Positions 42,743 to 51,821 are shown, numbered from the stretch's first letter. The stretch: DNA of 64,000 bases from Cohnella sp. GbtcB17 (GCF_019091135.1 NZ_JAGXJW010000028.1:38191-102190), one strand, 5' to 3'. Notes: generated by a model not told the origin, from the letters alone. Numbers and translations: made by a program.

Positions 42743-44695
42743 CTACTCAATGATCAGTATCGCTTTGCCGTCTACAAAGGCGACCGTATCGAAGTTCCGA
42801 TACACCCAAGTCTCGATGACCTGTCCCGCGGAAGTTTTCGTCGTGCTTTTACCGGACGGAGAACCCCAGGAAAGCCGAACTTGATCCTTCGTCATGCCCA
42901 TCGTCACGTTTCCGGCTTTAATCGCTTGCCAGGTCGCGTTCGACCACTTGTATTTTTTGTAAGGATCAAACGTCAGGAAATAATAATCGTCGCTAAAAAT
43001 CGTGGGAATAAAGCCCGTGGGCATCGAGTAGGAGGTCCAAGTTTGCCCGGAGGCCGTCTTGAAGCTGATCTTGAAATAACCGCTACCGTCCGGAACGACA
43101 TCGGTTACCGTAACTTTTGCAAACCGGGACCATTCGTTGTAGTGATTGACCCAGTACGTTTTGCCGATATACTTGGCCAAGCTGCCCTGCGCGGCTTTTT
43201 TGACGAGTGCAGCCGTCTGCTTGGAGACGACGGTCAATTTGGCTTTGCCGAAGCTAAGATCGGCTTGCTGCCACGTTGCGTTCCATTGCGTCAACACGCC
43301 GAATGCCAAGCTTAACAGGTCGGACGGAACGTATACGACGCCTGCCGACATGAACGGCGCGGCTTTGAGATTGATCGAGACGCCGTCGATTTGGGCGGAC
43401 TTGCTCCCAACCTTGAACTGCACGGATTTGGCGCCGACATCGCCTTCGTATCCGCCCTCTCTCGCCGTGAAGACCCCTCCGAGCGCTTGCAGGACGGATT
43501 TGGCCGGCAAATAAACGGTACCGTTGGTCAATTGCGCGTATGTTAAGCTGCCGGGATAGCCAATAACGACCTGCAGCGTCTTGGTTGCGCTGCCCGATGA
43601 GACGGTGATGGCGGTCTCCCCCACGCCGGCGGCTACAAAGCTCCCATCGGGCTGAGGCTTCAGCAGATAGGGCTTCTCTACGACGATAGCGGCTTCACCG
43701 GGAGCTGCCTTGAGCAGCGAGCCGTTGGTGTAGCCCAGTTGCACGCTGACGGTCAACTTGTCGCCTTTGGCAGGCGCCGCATTGGATATTGCTGCCGACA
43801 GGCGGGAGACGACAGGGGCCTGGAAGGCGGACGGCTCCCCGTCGAACACTTTAAACCAGTCGCCGCTCCGATTCATCGCGAAAAAGTTGTCCGCATCCGT
43901 CGCCCCGGCCGTTTTCACGATATCCGACAGCCCTTGGACCTGCGTCGTCAATTTGAAGCGATCGCTATAAGGACCGGTCGTCCAAACCGTGCCGTCTTGG
44001 CGTACGACGAGTAAGACCGACTTCGGTCCCGCATACTGAATAGACGTCGCATCGTCCGTCACCCGCACAGGGATGATCTTGCCGTTGTCGTCGAAGTTGG
44101 CGCCTTCGTAGACGACGACTTCGCCCGACCGGTATAGAAGGGCGACACGGTCGTCGGTCGTTTGAATCGATACGACCGATTCGGCGTCATCGATCTGACC
44201 GAGCTTTTTAAGGACGCCATAGTTTGCGCTGATGAACAGCACCTGCCCGTCTTTTGTCAACGCAGCAAAGTGCTTGTCTTTGGCTGCGATGCGAAGTACG
44301 TCTTGCAGGCCTTTCATCTTGCCTTTTTCCGTCCAGACCGTACCGTCTTTTTTCAGCCAGAAGCCTTCCGCAATCTGCGCCACCCCGGTTTGGCCTTCGA
44401 CGAGGCCGGGCGCGCCGATGGCATACTTTGCCAGCGCGCCGTCCCTGGTGAGCGCGAAGCCGGAGTACGCGGAGCCTGCGACATCGGTCAAGTCAAGGTC
44501 CTTCGCAAGAACGTACCGATCGCCGATCAGAACCCACATCGAACCGTCGTTAAGCAGAAGCGTCTTGCTGTCGATGACCGTTCGGATTCCCGCCGGCTCT
44601 GCTGCGTCGGTCCTGTCGTCGGCGAAGACGAGGGCGAAGCTTGCGAACGCCATAAAAAGAACAGTCCAAGTCCATTTCCATCTCTTTAAACCCAT
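42743..44695 (-). CDS. Secreted RCC1-like/copper amine oxidase N-domain protein
   Basis: 650 aa behind CAAAGGGAGAG. Signal peptide (KRWKWTWTVLFMAFASFALVFA). Residues about 35-300 are RCC1-like propeller repeats (DGTVWTEKGKMKGLQDVLRIA, DGQVLFIS, DGTVWTTGPYSDRF). A Big-like segment follows, then a copper-amine-oxidase N-terminal-type domain (NGTVYLPAKSVLQALGGVF; GVVYVPSDLLSLAFGVL). The C-terminal 60 residues look like a SmpA/BamE-like fold (MGMTKDQVRLSWGSPSGKS). A cell-surface or secreted role is likely; no enzyme activity can be assigned. Base composition looks lower in GC than its neighbours, and it runs against the island, which suggests separate acquisition. Confidence 0.75.
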   Translation of the reverse strand: MGLKRWKWTWTVLFMAFASFALVFADDRTDAAEPAGIRTVIDSKTLLLNDGSMWVLIGDRYVLAKDLDLTDVAGSAYSGFALTRDGALAKYAIGAPGLVEGQTGVAQIAEGFWLKKDGTVWTEKGKMKGLQDVLRIAAKDKHFAALTKDGQVLFISANYGVLKKLGQIDDAESVVSIQTTDDRVALLYRSGEVVVYEGANFDDNGKIIPVRVTDDATSIQYAGPKSVLLVVRQDGTVWTTGPYSDRFKLTTQVQGLSDIVKTAGATDADNFFAMNRSGDWFKVFDGEPSAFQAPVVSRLSAAISNAAPAKGDKLTVSVQLGYTNGSLLKAAPGEAAIVVEKPYLLKPQPDGSFVAAGVGETAITVSSGSATKTLQVVIGYPGSLTYAQLTNGTVYLPAKSVLQALGGVFTAREGGYEGDVGAKSVQFKVGSKSAQIDGVSINLKAAPFMSAGVVYVPSDLLSLAFGVLTQWNATWQQADLSFGKAKLTVVSKQTAALVKKAAQGSLAKYIGKTYWVNHYNEWSRFAKVTVTDVVPDGSGYFKISFKTASGQTWTSYSMPTGFIPTIFSDDYYFLTFDPYKKYKWSNATWQAIKAGNVTMGMTKDQVRLSWGSPSGKSTTKTSAGQVIETWVYRNFDTVAFVDGKAILIIE

Positions 44696-44804
44696 TTTTT
44701 ACTCTCCCTTTGTTATTCAATATTAATCGTCGCTCCCATTATTCGACATTTTTTGAAGGGTTCCTTTTTTATGAAGCTTTGTTTACTTGGAATAGGGGAT
44801 GCTG

Positions 44805-44880
44805 TTGACTTCTCTCCCCCAGGTGATACAATCAGTTTAAATGATTTTTTATCTAATTTAGCTAACAAAATAGATAACAA
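44805..44880 (+). promoter_or_regulatory. Promoter and operator region of the mannan-enzyme operon
   Basis: TTGACT (44805-44810), 16 bp, TACAAT (44827-44832). Just after the expected start are TTATCTA (44849-44855) and TAGATAA (44871-44877), an inverted repeat, and two direct copies of TAnnTAACAAA (44859-44869, 44871-44881). The GATAACAA at 44873-44880 also occurs in the operator before the LacI-type gene. Confidence 0.5.
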
Positions 44881-44926
44881 ATAGGAAATATACAATTACA
44901 AGCATTCTCGCAAAAGGAGCTGCAGC

Positions 44927-45895
44927 ATGAGCAAACAGGCTTGGAACGAGACGGTCAACGGCATGACTTGGGGCTGGGTCGGGACGCGCGGCACGTGGAC
45001 GGGAAGCGGGACGGACTTCTCGATGGAGGAGATGGCGAAGCTCGGCGTGAACTGGACGGCGATCGCGCTGTCGGCGCTTCAGGAGACGCCGCAATCGACG
45101 GAGATTCCATATTGGGACGAGCCGACGGTCACCGACGACGAGGTGCGCGCGGCCATTCGCAAGGCAAAGTCGCTGGGCATGAAGGTATGCCTCAAGCCGG
45201 TCGTCAACGTGAATAACGGAACGTGGCGCGCGCACATCGGCTTTTTCGACGAAGAGGTGCCAGGAGAGCCAAGCTGGGCCGAGTGGTTCGCGAGCTACGG
45301 CAAGTTCATCGCCCACTACGCGACGATCGCGGAGGAAGAGGGCTGCGAGATGCTGTGCGTCGGCTGTGAGATGGTTCAGACCGACAAGCGCGAAGCGGAA
45401 TGGCGCGCGCTCATCGCCGAAATTCGTCCGATCTACTCGGGCCTGATTACGTATAATTGCGATAAATATCAAGAAGGCCGGGTCAAATGGTGGGACGCGG
45501 TCGATATTATTTCTTCGAGCGGCTACTACCCGATTCACGAGTGGGAGGCGCATCTGGACCGCATCGAGGGCGTGCTCGCCCGGTGGAACAAGCCGTTTTT
45601 CTTTATGGAAGCCGGCTGCCCGAGCCGCGAAGGCTCATCGCTGCGCCCGAACGACTGGTCGTTGCCCGGCGGTCCTTCGGAGGAGGAGCAGAAGCGCTAC
45701 TACGAGGCGATGTTCGGCGCCTGCGTCAAGCGCGACTGGATGCGCGGCTTCATGCTGTGGGATTGGCCGGCCAAGCTGTACGACGCGAAGGACGCGGCGG
45801 CCAACGACGATTATTGCATGTACGGCAAGTCGGCGGCCAAGACGGTCGGCGACTACTACAGGTCGGGACAGAAGCCGGAAGGCTTGAACGCCTGA
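44927..45895 (+). CDS. GH113-type beta-mannanase-like glycoside hydrolase (intracellular)
   Basis: 322 aa behind AAAAGGAGCTG, without signal peptide. A (beta/alpha)8 clan GH-A fold is indicated; candidate acid/base Glu148 (VGCEMVQT) and nucleophile Glu228 (FMEAGCPS) are 80 residues apart, as in the GH113 mannanase of Alicyclobacillus, which has nearly the same length. The start NGMTWGWVGTRGTW also fits GH113. It would cut imported beta-1,4-manno-oligosaccharides to mannobiose or mannose. First gene of a three-gene operon with an epimerase and a GH130 phosphorylase. Confidence 0.85.
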   Translation: MSKQAWNETVNGMTWGWVGTRGTWTGSGTDFSMEEMAKLGVNWTAIALSALQETPQSTEIPYWDEPTVTDDEVRAAIRKAKSLGMKVCLKPVVNVNNGTWRAHIGFFDEEVPGEPSWAEWFASYGKFIAHYATIAEEEGCEMLCVGCEMVQTDKREAEWRALIAEIRPIYSGLITYNCDKYQEGRVKWWDAVDIISSSGYYPIHEWEAHLDRIEGVLARWNKPFFFMEAGCPSREGSSLRPNDWSLPGGPSEEEQKRYYEAMFGACVKRDWMRGFMLWDWPAKLYDAKDAAANDDYCMYGKSAAKTVGDYYRSGQKPEGLNA

Positions 45896-45941
45896 ACATC
45901 CGAGAGGTCCGCTGACGATCCGATGAGAGGGGAAATTTGGC

Positions 45942-47162
45942 ATGACGCAGCAATTGACGGGCGCGCGTTGGCGGGAAGAGCTGACCGCGGAGCTTAAAGA
46001 CAACATACTCGGCTACTGGCTGAACCGTACGGTCGACGAAAAATACTTCGGCTATATCGGCGAGATTGCGAGCAACGGCGAGACGCGGCCGGAAGCCGAT
46101 AAAGGATTGGTGCTGCATGCGCGCATCATGTGGACGTTCGCGTCAGCCTATCGCTTGTACAAGGACGACACATACTTGTCCGCATCAAAGCGCGCGTACG
46201 AGGCGCTAAAAACGCATTTTCGTGATCCGCAGCATGGCGGCTTGTACTGGCTGATCGACGTGAACGGAGCGGCGGTATCGGACAAAAAGCAAGTGTACGG
46301 CCAGGCATTCGTGATTTACGCCCTGTCCGAATACGTTCGCGTGACCGGCGATCGGGAAGCGCTCGCCTGGGCGGAGGAGATTTATCGCCTCCTCGAAAAG
46401 CACGCTTACGATCCCGTGCATCTCGGCTATATCGAGGCGCTGGCGCGGGACTGGACGGAGACGGACGAGCTTAGCCTCTCCGGCAAGGACTTGAACGAGC
46501 GCAAATCGATGAACACGCATCTGCACGTGCTCGAAGCCTACACGAATTTGTACCGGGTGTGGAAGCCGGAGGGACTGAAGGCAAAGCTCAAGGAGCTGAT
46601 CGAGGTTCACCTGGACAAGATCATCGATGCGCAAACCGATCACTTCCTGCTATTTTTCGACGACGAGTGGCATTCCAAGGCGCCGCACGTCTCGTACGGC
46701 CACGACATCGAGGGCAGCTGGCTCCTGTGGGAAGCGGCCGAGGTGCTCGGCGATGAGTCGCTGCTCCCGCGCGTCAAGGAAGCGGCCGTCCGGATGGCGG
46801 AGGCGACGCTCGAGCAGGGCGTGGACGAGGACGGCGGCTTGTTTAACGAGTACGACGGGCACCACCTCGACGATAGCAAGGACTGGTGGCCGCAGGCCGA
46901 AGCGATGGTCGGCTTTCTGAACGCTTACCAGTTGTCGGGCGATGAGAAGTATTTAGCGGCGGCTAAAAAGAGCTGGGGCTTCATCTCGAGCTTCGTCAGC
47001 GACCGCGAGGGCGGCGATTGGCATTGGCAGGTGACGCGCGCCGGCGAGCCTGTCGTCCATGCGAACCAGCCGAAGGTCGGCCAGTGGAAATGCCCGTACC
47101 ACAACAGCCGGGCTTGCATTGAAGTGCTGGAAAGACTCGAACATTTGACGGCGGAGGTATAA
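45942..47162 (+). CDS. Cellobiose/mannobiose 2-epimerase-like (AGE family)
   Basis: 406 aa behind GAGAGGGGAAA. An (alpha/alpha)6 barrel of the N-acylglucosamine 2-epimerase family. Conserved His residues of cellobiose 2-epimerases are seen at His193 (NTHLHVLEAYTNL), His254 (YGHDIEGSWLL) and His387 (CPYHNSRACIEVLER). These enzymes convert the reducing-end sugar, for example beta-1,4-mannobiose to mannosylglucose. The gene following, a GH130 mannosylglucose phosphorylase, uses exactly that product, so mannobiose is the likely substrate here. Confidence 0.88.
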   Translation: MTQQLTGARWREELTAELKDNILGYWLNRTVDEKYFGYIGEIASNGETRPEADKGLVLHARIMWTFASAYRLYKDDTYLSASKRAYEALKTHFRDPQHGGLYWLIDVNGAAVSDKKQVYGQAFVIYALSEYVRVTGDREALAWAEEIYRLLEKHAYDPVHLGYIEALARDWTETDELSLSGKDLNERKSMNTHLHVLEAYTNLYRVWKPEGLKAKLKELIEVHLDKIIDAQTDHFLLFFDDEWHSKAPHVSYGHDIEGSWLLWEAAEVLGDESLLPRVKEAAVRMAEATLEQGVDEDGGLFNEYDGHHLDDSKDWWPQAEAMVGFLNAYQLSGDEKYLAAAKKSWGFISSFVSDREGGDWHWQVTRAGEPVVHANQPKVGQWKCPYHNSRACIEVLERLEHLTAEV

Positions 47163-47165
47163 TCC

Positions 47166-48371
47166 ATGAGCGATTTTCTGAACCAGATAAAGCGGCTGAA
47201 CGAGCAATACGAAAAGCTGATCGCGCAGCCGAACCCAAAGGTAGAGCCGGGCAACGGCGTCTACTGGCGCCACGAACATCCCGTCGTCACGCACGCGCAT
47301 GCGCCGCTCTACTGGCGCTACGATCTGAACCCGGAGACGAATCCGTACCTGATGGAGCGGATCGGCGTCAACGCCGCCTTTAATGCGGGCGCCATCAAGC
47401 TGAACGGCAAGTACTACCTTATGGTCCGCGTCGAGGGCGTCGACCGCAAATCGTTTTTTGCGGTCGCCGAGAGCGACAAACCGACGGAGGGCTTCCGCTT
47501 CCGGGACTATCCGGTGCTGCTTCCCGAGACCGAGGATCCGGACATCAATGTCTACGACATGCGCCTCGTGCAGCACGAGGACGGCTGGATCTACGGCCTG
47601 TTCTGCAGCGAACGCAAGGACCCGGACGCGCCGAAGGGAGACACGTCCAGCGCCAACGCCAAAGGCGGCATCGCCCGCACGAAAGATCTGATCACCTGGG
47701 AGCGTCTGCCGGATCTGAAGACGCCGTCGCCGCAGCAGCGCAACGTCGTGCTGCATCCCGAATTCGTCGACGGCAAATATGCCTTCTACACGCGTCCGCA
47801 GGACGGCTTCATCGATACGGGCGCGGGCGGCGGCATCGGCTGGGGGCTCTCCGAGAGCATGAATCCGGCCGTCGTCGACCATGAGTCGATCGTAGACGAG
47901 AAGGTATATCACACGATCAAAGAAGTGAAAAACGGACAAGGCGCCGCGCCGATCAAGACCGACAAGGGCTGGCTGCATATCGCGCACGGCGTGCGCAACA
48001 CGGCTGCCGGCTTGCGATATGTGATCTACGCGTTCATGACCTCGCTTCAAGACCCGAGCCGCGTCATTCACGCACCGGCCGGACATTTGATCGCACCTGA
48101 GGGCGTAGAGCGCGTCGGCGACGTGTCCAACGTCGTCTTCACGAACGGCCTGATCGCCGAGGCGTCGGGAGAATTGTACATTTATTATGCGTCGTCCGAT
48201 ACGCGGCTGCACGTCGCTTCGACGACGATCGACCGCATGATCGATTACGTGACGAACACGCCCGAAGACGGCCTTCGCTCGCGCGCCAGCGTCGAGACGC
48301 GCAACGCGCTTATCGCACGCAACCTCGAGCTGCTGGACCGTCCCGAATACGCCTTTATCAAGCGCGGCTAA
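47166..48371 (+). CDS. 4-O-beta-D-mannosyl-D-glucose phosphorylase-like (GH130)
   Basis: 401 aa, 3 bp after the epimerase, with GGCGGAGGT upstream. Five-bladed propeller GH130 protein; the probable proton donor Asp131 lies in [10 protein letters not shown], and family segments [21 protein letters not shown], and [12 protein letters not shown] are present. It fits GH130 subfamily 1, which phosphorolyses mannosyl-beta-1,4-glucose to mannose-1-phosphate and glucose. With the epimerase this gives an ATP-saving route for mannobiose. An intrinsic terminator follows. Confidence 0.9.
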   Translation: MSDFLNQIKRLNEQYEKLIAQPNPKVEPGNGVYWRHEHPVVTHAHAPLYWRYDLNPETNPYLMERIGVNAAFNAGAIKLNGKYYLMVRVEGVDRKSFFAVAESDKPTEGFRFRDYPVLLPETEDPDINVYDMRLVQHEDGWIYGLFCSERKDPDAPKGDTSSANAKGGIARTKDLITWERLPDLKTPSPQQRNVVLHPEFVDGKYAFYTRPQDGFIDTGAGGGIGWGLSESMNPAVVDHESIVDEKVYHTIKEVKNGQGAAPIKTDKGWLHIAHGVRNTAAGLRYVIYAFMTSLQDPSRVIHAPAGHLIAPEGVERVGDVSNVVFTNGLIAEASGELYIYYASSDTRLHVASTTIDRMIDYVTNTPEDGLRSRASVETRNALIARNLELLDRPEYAFIKRG

Positions 48372-48401
48372 CCGCTTCCCAAGCTAATTGAATCGGATGG
48401 G

Positions 48402-48450
48402 TAAAAATCCCCTGACCGGCGCATACTAATGCCTGGTTAGGGGGTTTTTA
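48402..48450 (+). terminator. Terminator of the mannan-enzyme operon
   Basis: AAAAATCCCCTGACC (48402-48416) pairs with GGTTAGGGGGTTTTT (48435-48449), one mismatch or wobble, ending in a T-run. Confidence 0.85.
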
Positions 48451-48465
48451 GCTAAAATTATTTAT

Positions 48466-48570
48466 TTGTTATCATAATAGATGACAATAAAAACAAAACG
48501 AATGCCTACTTTTGCAAATTGAACGGCGTATAATTAGTGCTTGTAAGCGATGCCAAATAGCGCTTGCAAG
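48466..48570 (+). promoter_or_regulatory. Promoter, cre-like site and operator-like sequences before the binding-protein gene
   Basis: TATAAT (48529-48534) has only a weak -35 (CTACTT, 48506-48511). TGTAAGCGATGCCA (48542-48555), a cre with one mismatch, lies at the expected start. CTTGTAAGCG (48540-48549) and CGCTTGCAAG (48561-48570) form an inverted repeat with one G-T pair. Upstream, TGTTAT-C-ATAATA (48467-48479) resembles the palindrome before the LacI-type gene. Confidence 0.55.
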
Positions 48571-48613
48571 GTTGGGTCTTAAGTTTAAAACATCGATCTG
48601 GGGGTAACCACAA

Positions 48614-49945
48614 ATGAAGAAAAGCACGCTTGCCATCTTGTCGTTGCTGACTGCATCCGCCGTGTTGTCTGCCTGCGGCAGCAAAGACAACAATAACGCA
48701 TCTCCATCCGCCTCGCCGTCTTCGTCGGCAAGCGGCACGGCATCGGCTTCCGCATCCGCGTCGAGCGGCGGAGCGAACGCCGACCTGTCCGGCAAAATTC
48801 TCGTGCTGACCCACCGTACCGACTATATCAGCGACGGCACGTTCGACAAGTACGTTGCGAAGTTCAAGGAGAAGTATCCGAAAGCGGAAGTCGAGTTCGA
48901 GGGCCTGACCAACTACGCGACCGACATCAATACGCGTCTGACGACCGGCGAAGCCGGCGACGTCAACATGATCCCTTCGGCGCTCGCCACCAGCGAATTC
49001 CCCAAGTACTACGAGCCGCTGCCGGATTCGATGTTCGACAATGTCTACTTCGCGGACTACGACGCGTATGAAGGCAAACGTTACGGCATCACCTCGGGCG
49101 TTAACACGCAAGGCATCGTGTACAACAAGAAGGCGTTCGAGAAAGCGGGCATCACGTCCACGCCGAAGACGCTCGACGAGCTGTACGCGGACGCGCAAAA
49201 GCTGAAGGATGCCGGCATCGTGCCGCTGTACATGAACTTCGGCGCGCAATGGCCGATGGGCAACTGGGGCGAAAACTCCTACACCTACGTAGCGGGCGAC
49301 GCCAAGTGGACCGATACCCGCATTTCCACCGACACGCCGTTTACGGTTGACGGACCATGGGGCCAACTGATCACGATCGCGCGCAAGTTCGTCGAGAACA
49401 AATGGGTCGAGTCCGACCTGTCCACGAACAACTGGGAAATGTCCAAGGGCGAAGTCGCATCCGGCAAAGCCGCCATGTACTTCCTCGGCAACTGGGTCAT
49501 CCCGCAAGTCATCGGCGCTGGCGCCGCTTCCGAAGACATCGGGTTTTTCCCGTTCCCTTACGACAACAGCGGCAAGTACAATGCCCCGCTCGGCGGCGAC
49601 TACTTCGTCGGCGTAAGCAAGGACAGCAAAAACAAGGATCTGGCTATCGCCTGGGTTAACTTCTTCGTCAAGGAATCCGGCTACGACACCGACTCCGGCT
49701 TCCTGCCGGTCGACAAGACGAAGACGCCTGAAGTACCGCAGCTGGCAGAATTCAACGCCGCTAACCCGACCTACATCGAAAGCGTCGCCGTCGACCCTCG
49801 CTACAACGAGATCGCCAAGAAGGCTGAGATCGCGCTGGGCACCGGCTCCGTCGACCAGGACCTGATCGTGGCGAAGGATCTGAAAAAAGCGTTCGACGAC
49901 CTGAACGCCAAGTGGGCGAAGGCTCGCAAGGAACTCGGCTATTAA
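48614..49945 (+). CDS. Carbohydrate ABC transporter solute-binding lipoprotein
   Basis: 443 aa with GGGGGTAACC upstream. Lipoprotein signal peptide with lipobox LSAC and lipid-carrying Cys21, then a Ser/Ala-rich tether (about 22-58). The mature part is a family 1 extracellular solute-binding protein (FKEKYPKAEVEFEGLTNYATDINTRLTTGEAGDVNMIPS; GITSGVNTQGIVYNKKAFEKAGI). It probably supplies manno-oligosaccharides to the permeases at 39786-41495, which have no binding protein beside them. Its separate promoter with a cre-like site allows strong independent expression. Confidence 0.92.
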   Translation: MKKSTLAILSLLTASAVLSACGSKDNNNASPSASPSSSASGTASASASASSGGANADLSGKILVLTHRTDYISDGTFDKYVAKFKEKYPKAEVEFEGLTNYATDINTRLTTGEAGDVNMIPSALATSEFPKYYEPLPDSMFDNVYFADYDAYEGKRYGITSGVNTQGIVYNKKAFEKAGITSTPKTLDELYADAQKLKDAGIVPLYMNFGAQWPMGNWGENSYTYVAGDAKWTDTRISTDTPFTVDGPWGQLITIARKFVENKWVESDLSTNNWEMSKGEVASGKAAMYFLGNWVIPQVIGAGAASEDIGFFPFPYDNSGKYNAPLGGDYFVGVSKDSKNKDLAIAWVNFFVKESGYDTDSGFLPVDKTKTPEVPQLAEFNAANPTYIESVAVDPRYNEIAKKAEIALGTGSVDQDLIVAKDLKKAFDDLNAKWAKARKELGY

Positions 49946-50024
49946 GCCGTAGTGTAATCGGGCAGGAAGACTAATTCAGTAGCCAAAATCGCATAACGAC
50001 GGCGCAGGACGCCGTCATCCCAAG

Positions 50025-50051
50025 CCTCCCGGCAGCCGCCGGGAGGTTTTT
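50025..50051 (+). terminator. Terminator after the binding-protein gene
   Basis: CCTCCCGGC (50025-50033) and GCCGGGAGG (50038-50046) with loop AGCC, followed by TTTTT. A smaller hairpin GACGGCG / CGCCGTC precedes it (about 49999-50016). Confidence 0.88.
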
Positions 50052-50122
50052 CGTCGCGTGGGGATGTCTCTGTTAGGACGAACCGGCTTCTGTCACGCTT
50101 CGCGCCATCACTTCGCGTCGCT

Positions 50123-50377
50123 AGAAGTCTTAACTGAGAACACCCCGCGCCTGATCGCCGTTCCCCAGCGTCAAGAAGTCTCAACCAGGACCAAAGGGTC
50201 TCCTTTCGCTATCACTCCTCCGCTAGAAGTCTTGACCGAGAACACCCCGCGCCCAATCGCAGTCCTCCAGCATGTAGAAGTCTCAACCAGGACTAACTAG
50301 CCCTCTGTCGCCGTCACTTTGTCGCTAGAGGTCCTAACTGAGAACACCCCGCGACCAATCACCTCTTCGCCATATGA
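50123..50377. repeat. 51-bp tandem repeat array, family II, five units in alternating types
   Basis: Units beginning AGAAGTCT start at 50123, 50174, 50225, 50276 and 50327, exactly 51 bp apart. Types alternate: A (50123, 50225, 50327) reads TCTTAACTGAGAACACCCCG-like, B (50174, 50276) reads TCTCAACCAGGAC-like, giving a 102-bp higher-order period. A decayed B unit lies at 50062-50122, offset by 10 bp. The A-type start, AAGTCTTAACTGAGAACA, resembles AAGTCTTACCTAAGAACA in the array at 35782-36084. It fills the gap 49946-50528 with the preceding terminator; nothing else is recognised there apart from the spoIIP ribosome site. Confidence 0.92.
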
Positions 50378-50528
50378 GTTGCCCATCGCGCCAAGTTCCG
50401 GTTCCCCGTTTTTTTGCCTATGTACCGTTCTAGCATCTCTTAATCTCTCATAGACTTCACTATCGCTTTCGCAAGCCGGAAGAATAGAACGTTTAAGAGA
50501 CCCCCGGGAGGGGAGACGGAGGTGCGGA

Positions 50529-51821
50529 ATGTTCCGTGCGGCGCTATCGCATTATTTGCCGGCCTGGCGCAGGCAGTTCCGTAGGTTTTTGGCGTCCGGG
50601 CGCGCGTTTTTGCTACTCAGTTTTTGTTCGATGGTCATGTTCGTCCTCCTTGGTCTCGGCGGAATTGTGCAGATCAAGCTGGCAGCCTCGCCCGCACAGT
50701 CGATGAAAGGCTTCGCGGCATCCGTATCGGATACGTTTTTCTCTTCGATGCTCGGGCTCGAGCTCCCGCAGATGGCCGGGAAGGAAGGCGGCGGCCATAT
50801 GGACGGGGAGCGGATCGCGGCATTTCTGCTGCGCTTCCTGACCGACGTCAATCCCGGCGATCCGAAAAGCCTGCTCGCCGCCGAAATGCCGGGCGCCGGC
50901 GGGGACGAGCCGATCTTGTTCCGGACGGGCTCGGGCGGCTCCGACAGCGCGCCGGAGGACTACAGCCCGCCTGCCGCAGGCGCGGCTGACGATCGGGACG
51001 ATCATGGCGTGGAACCGGACAAGCAGCCGGACGAAGGCGCCGGCAAGCCGGATCCGACCGCTACGCCGGAGCCCGAACCGAGAGGCGAGGCTCCGACGCC
51101 GACGCCGGCCGGCGAGGACTCGCCTCCGAATCAGTCGAAGACAACGGACGGACGCAAAGTCGTGTTCATCTATCATTCTCATAACCGCGAATCTTATTAT
51201 CCCGAGCTGCCGCCTACCACCAAGGATCCGAACTCCGGCAAGGTCAACGTCACCCTGGTCGGCAAGCGACTTGCGGACCAGCTCGAGAAGCGGGGGATCG
51301 GCGCGCTCCACTCGTCCAAGGATTATGCGGGCACGGTTAAAGACTACGATTGGAACCAATCCTACAAGTATTCCAAGCAGACCGTCATGCAGGCGATGGC
51401 AGACGACAAAGACCTGACCTTTTTCTTCGACATTCATAGAGACTCGCTGCGGCGCAAGGAGTCGACCGTCACGATCGGCGGCAAGGACTATGCGCAGGTG
51501 TTTTTCATCATCGGGCAGCGCAATCCGAACTGGAAACAAAACGAGAGCTTCGCCAACGAGATTCACGAAAAGCTGGAGGCCACGTATCCCGGCTTGTCGC
51601 GCGGCATCTGGGGCAAGACGGCGGCGACGGGCAACGGCGAATACAACCAGTCGCTGGCGCCGGACAGCGTGCTTATCGAGATCGGCGGCGTCGACAATAC
51701 GCTTGAAGAATGCTACCGCACGGCCGACGCGCTCGCGAAGACGATCTCGGATCTGTACTGGCGGAGTCAAAATGCAGAGGCTGCGGGAGCAGACGCGCAA
51801 AAGGCCGCGACGGCCCAATAA
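50529..51821 (+). CDS. spoIIP: Stage II sporulation protein P
   Basis: 430 aa behind GGAGGTG. One N-terminal membrane anchor (about 27-50), a long acidic Pro-rich linker (about 120-215) and the SpoIIP cell-wall hydrolase domain with FIYHSHNRESYYPEL, FFFDIHRDSLRR and SVLIEIGGVDNT, carrying the conserved His and Glu residues. SpoIIP is an amidase and endopeptidase that, with SpoIID and SpoIIM, thins septal peptidoglycan during engulfment. In B. subtilis it directly follows gpr; here the carbohydrate island separates them. Confidence 0.94.
   Translation: MFRAALSHYLPAWRRQFRRFLASGRAFLLLSFCSMVMFVLLGLGGIVQIKLAASPAQSMKGFAASVSDTFFSSMLGLELPQMAGKEGGGHMDGERIAAFLLRFLTDVNPGDPKSLLAAEMPGAGGDEPILFRTGSGGSDSAPEDYSPPAAGAADDRDDHGVEPDKQPDEGAGKPDPTATPEPEPRGEAPTPTPAGEDSPPNQSKTTDGRKVVFIYHSHNRESYYPELPPTTKDPNSGKVNVTLVGKRLADQLEKRGIGALHSSKDYAGTVKDYDWNQSYKYSKQTVMQAMADDKDLTFFFDIHRDSLRRKESTVTIGGKDYAQVFFIIGQRNPNWKQNESFANEIHEKLEATYPGLSRGIWGKTAATGNGEYNQSLAPDSVLIEIGGVDNTLEECYRTADALAKTISDLYWRSQNAEAAGADAQKAATAQ

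Noticed and set aside
50058..50300. Small protein across array 3
   Set aside because: Same reason: the frame is kept open by repeat length, with no suitable start signal.
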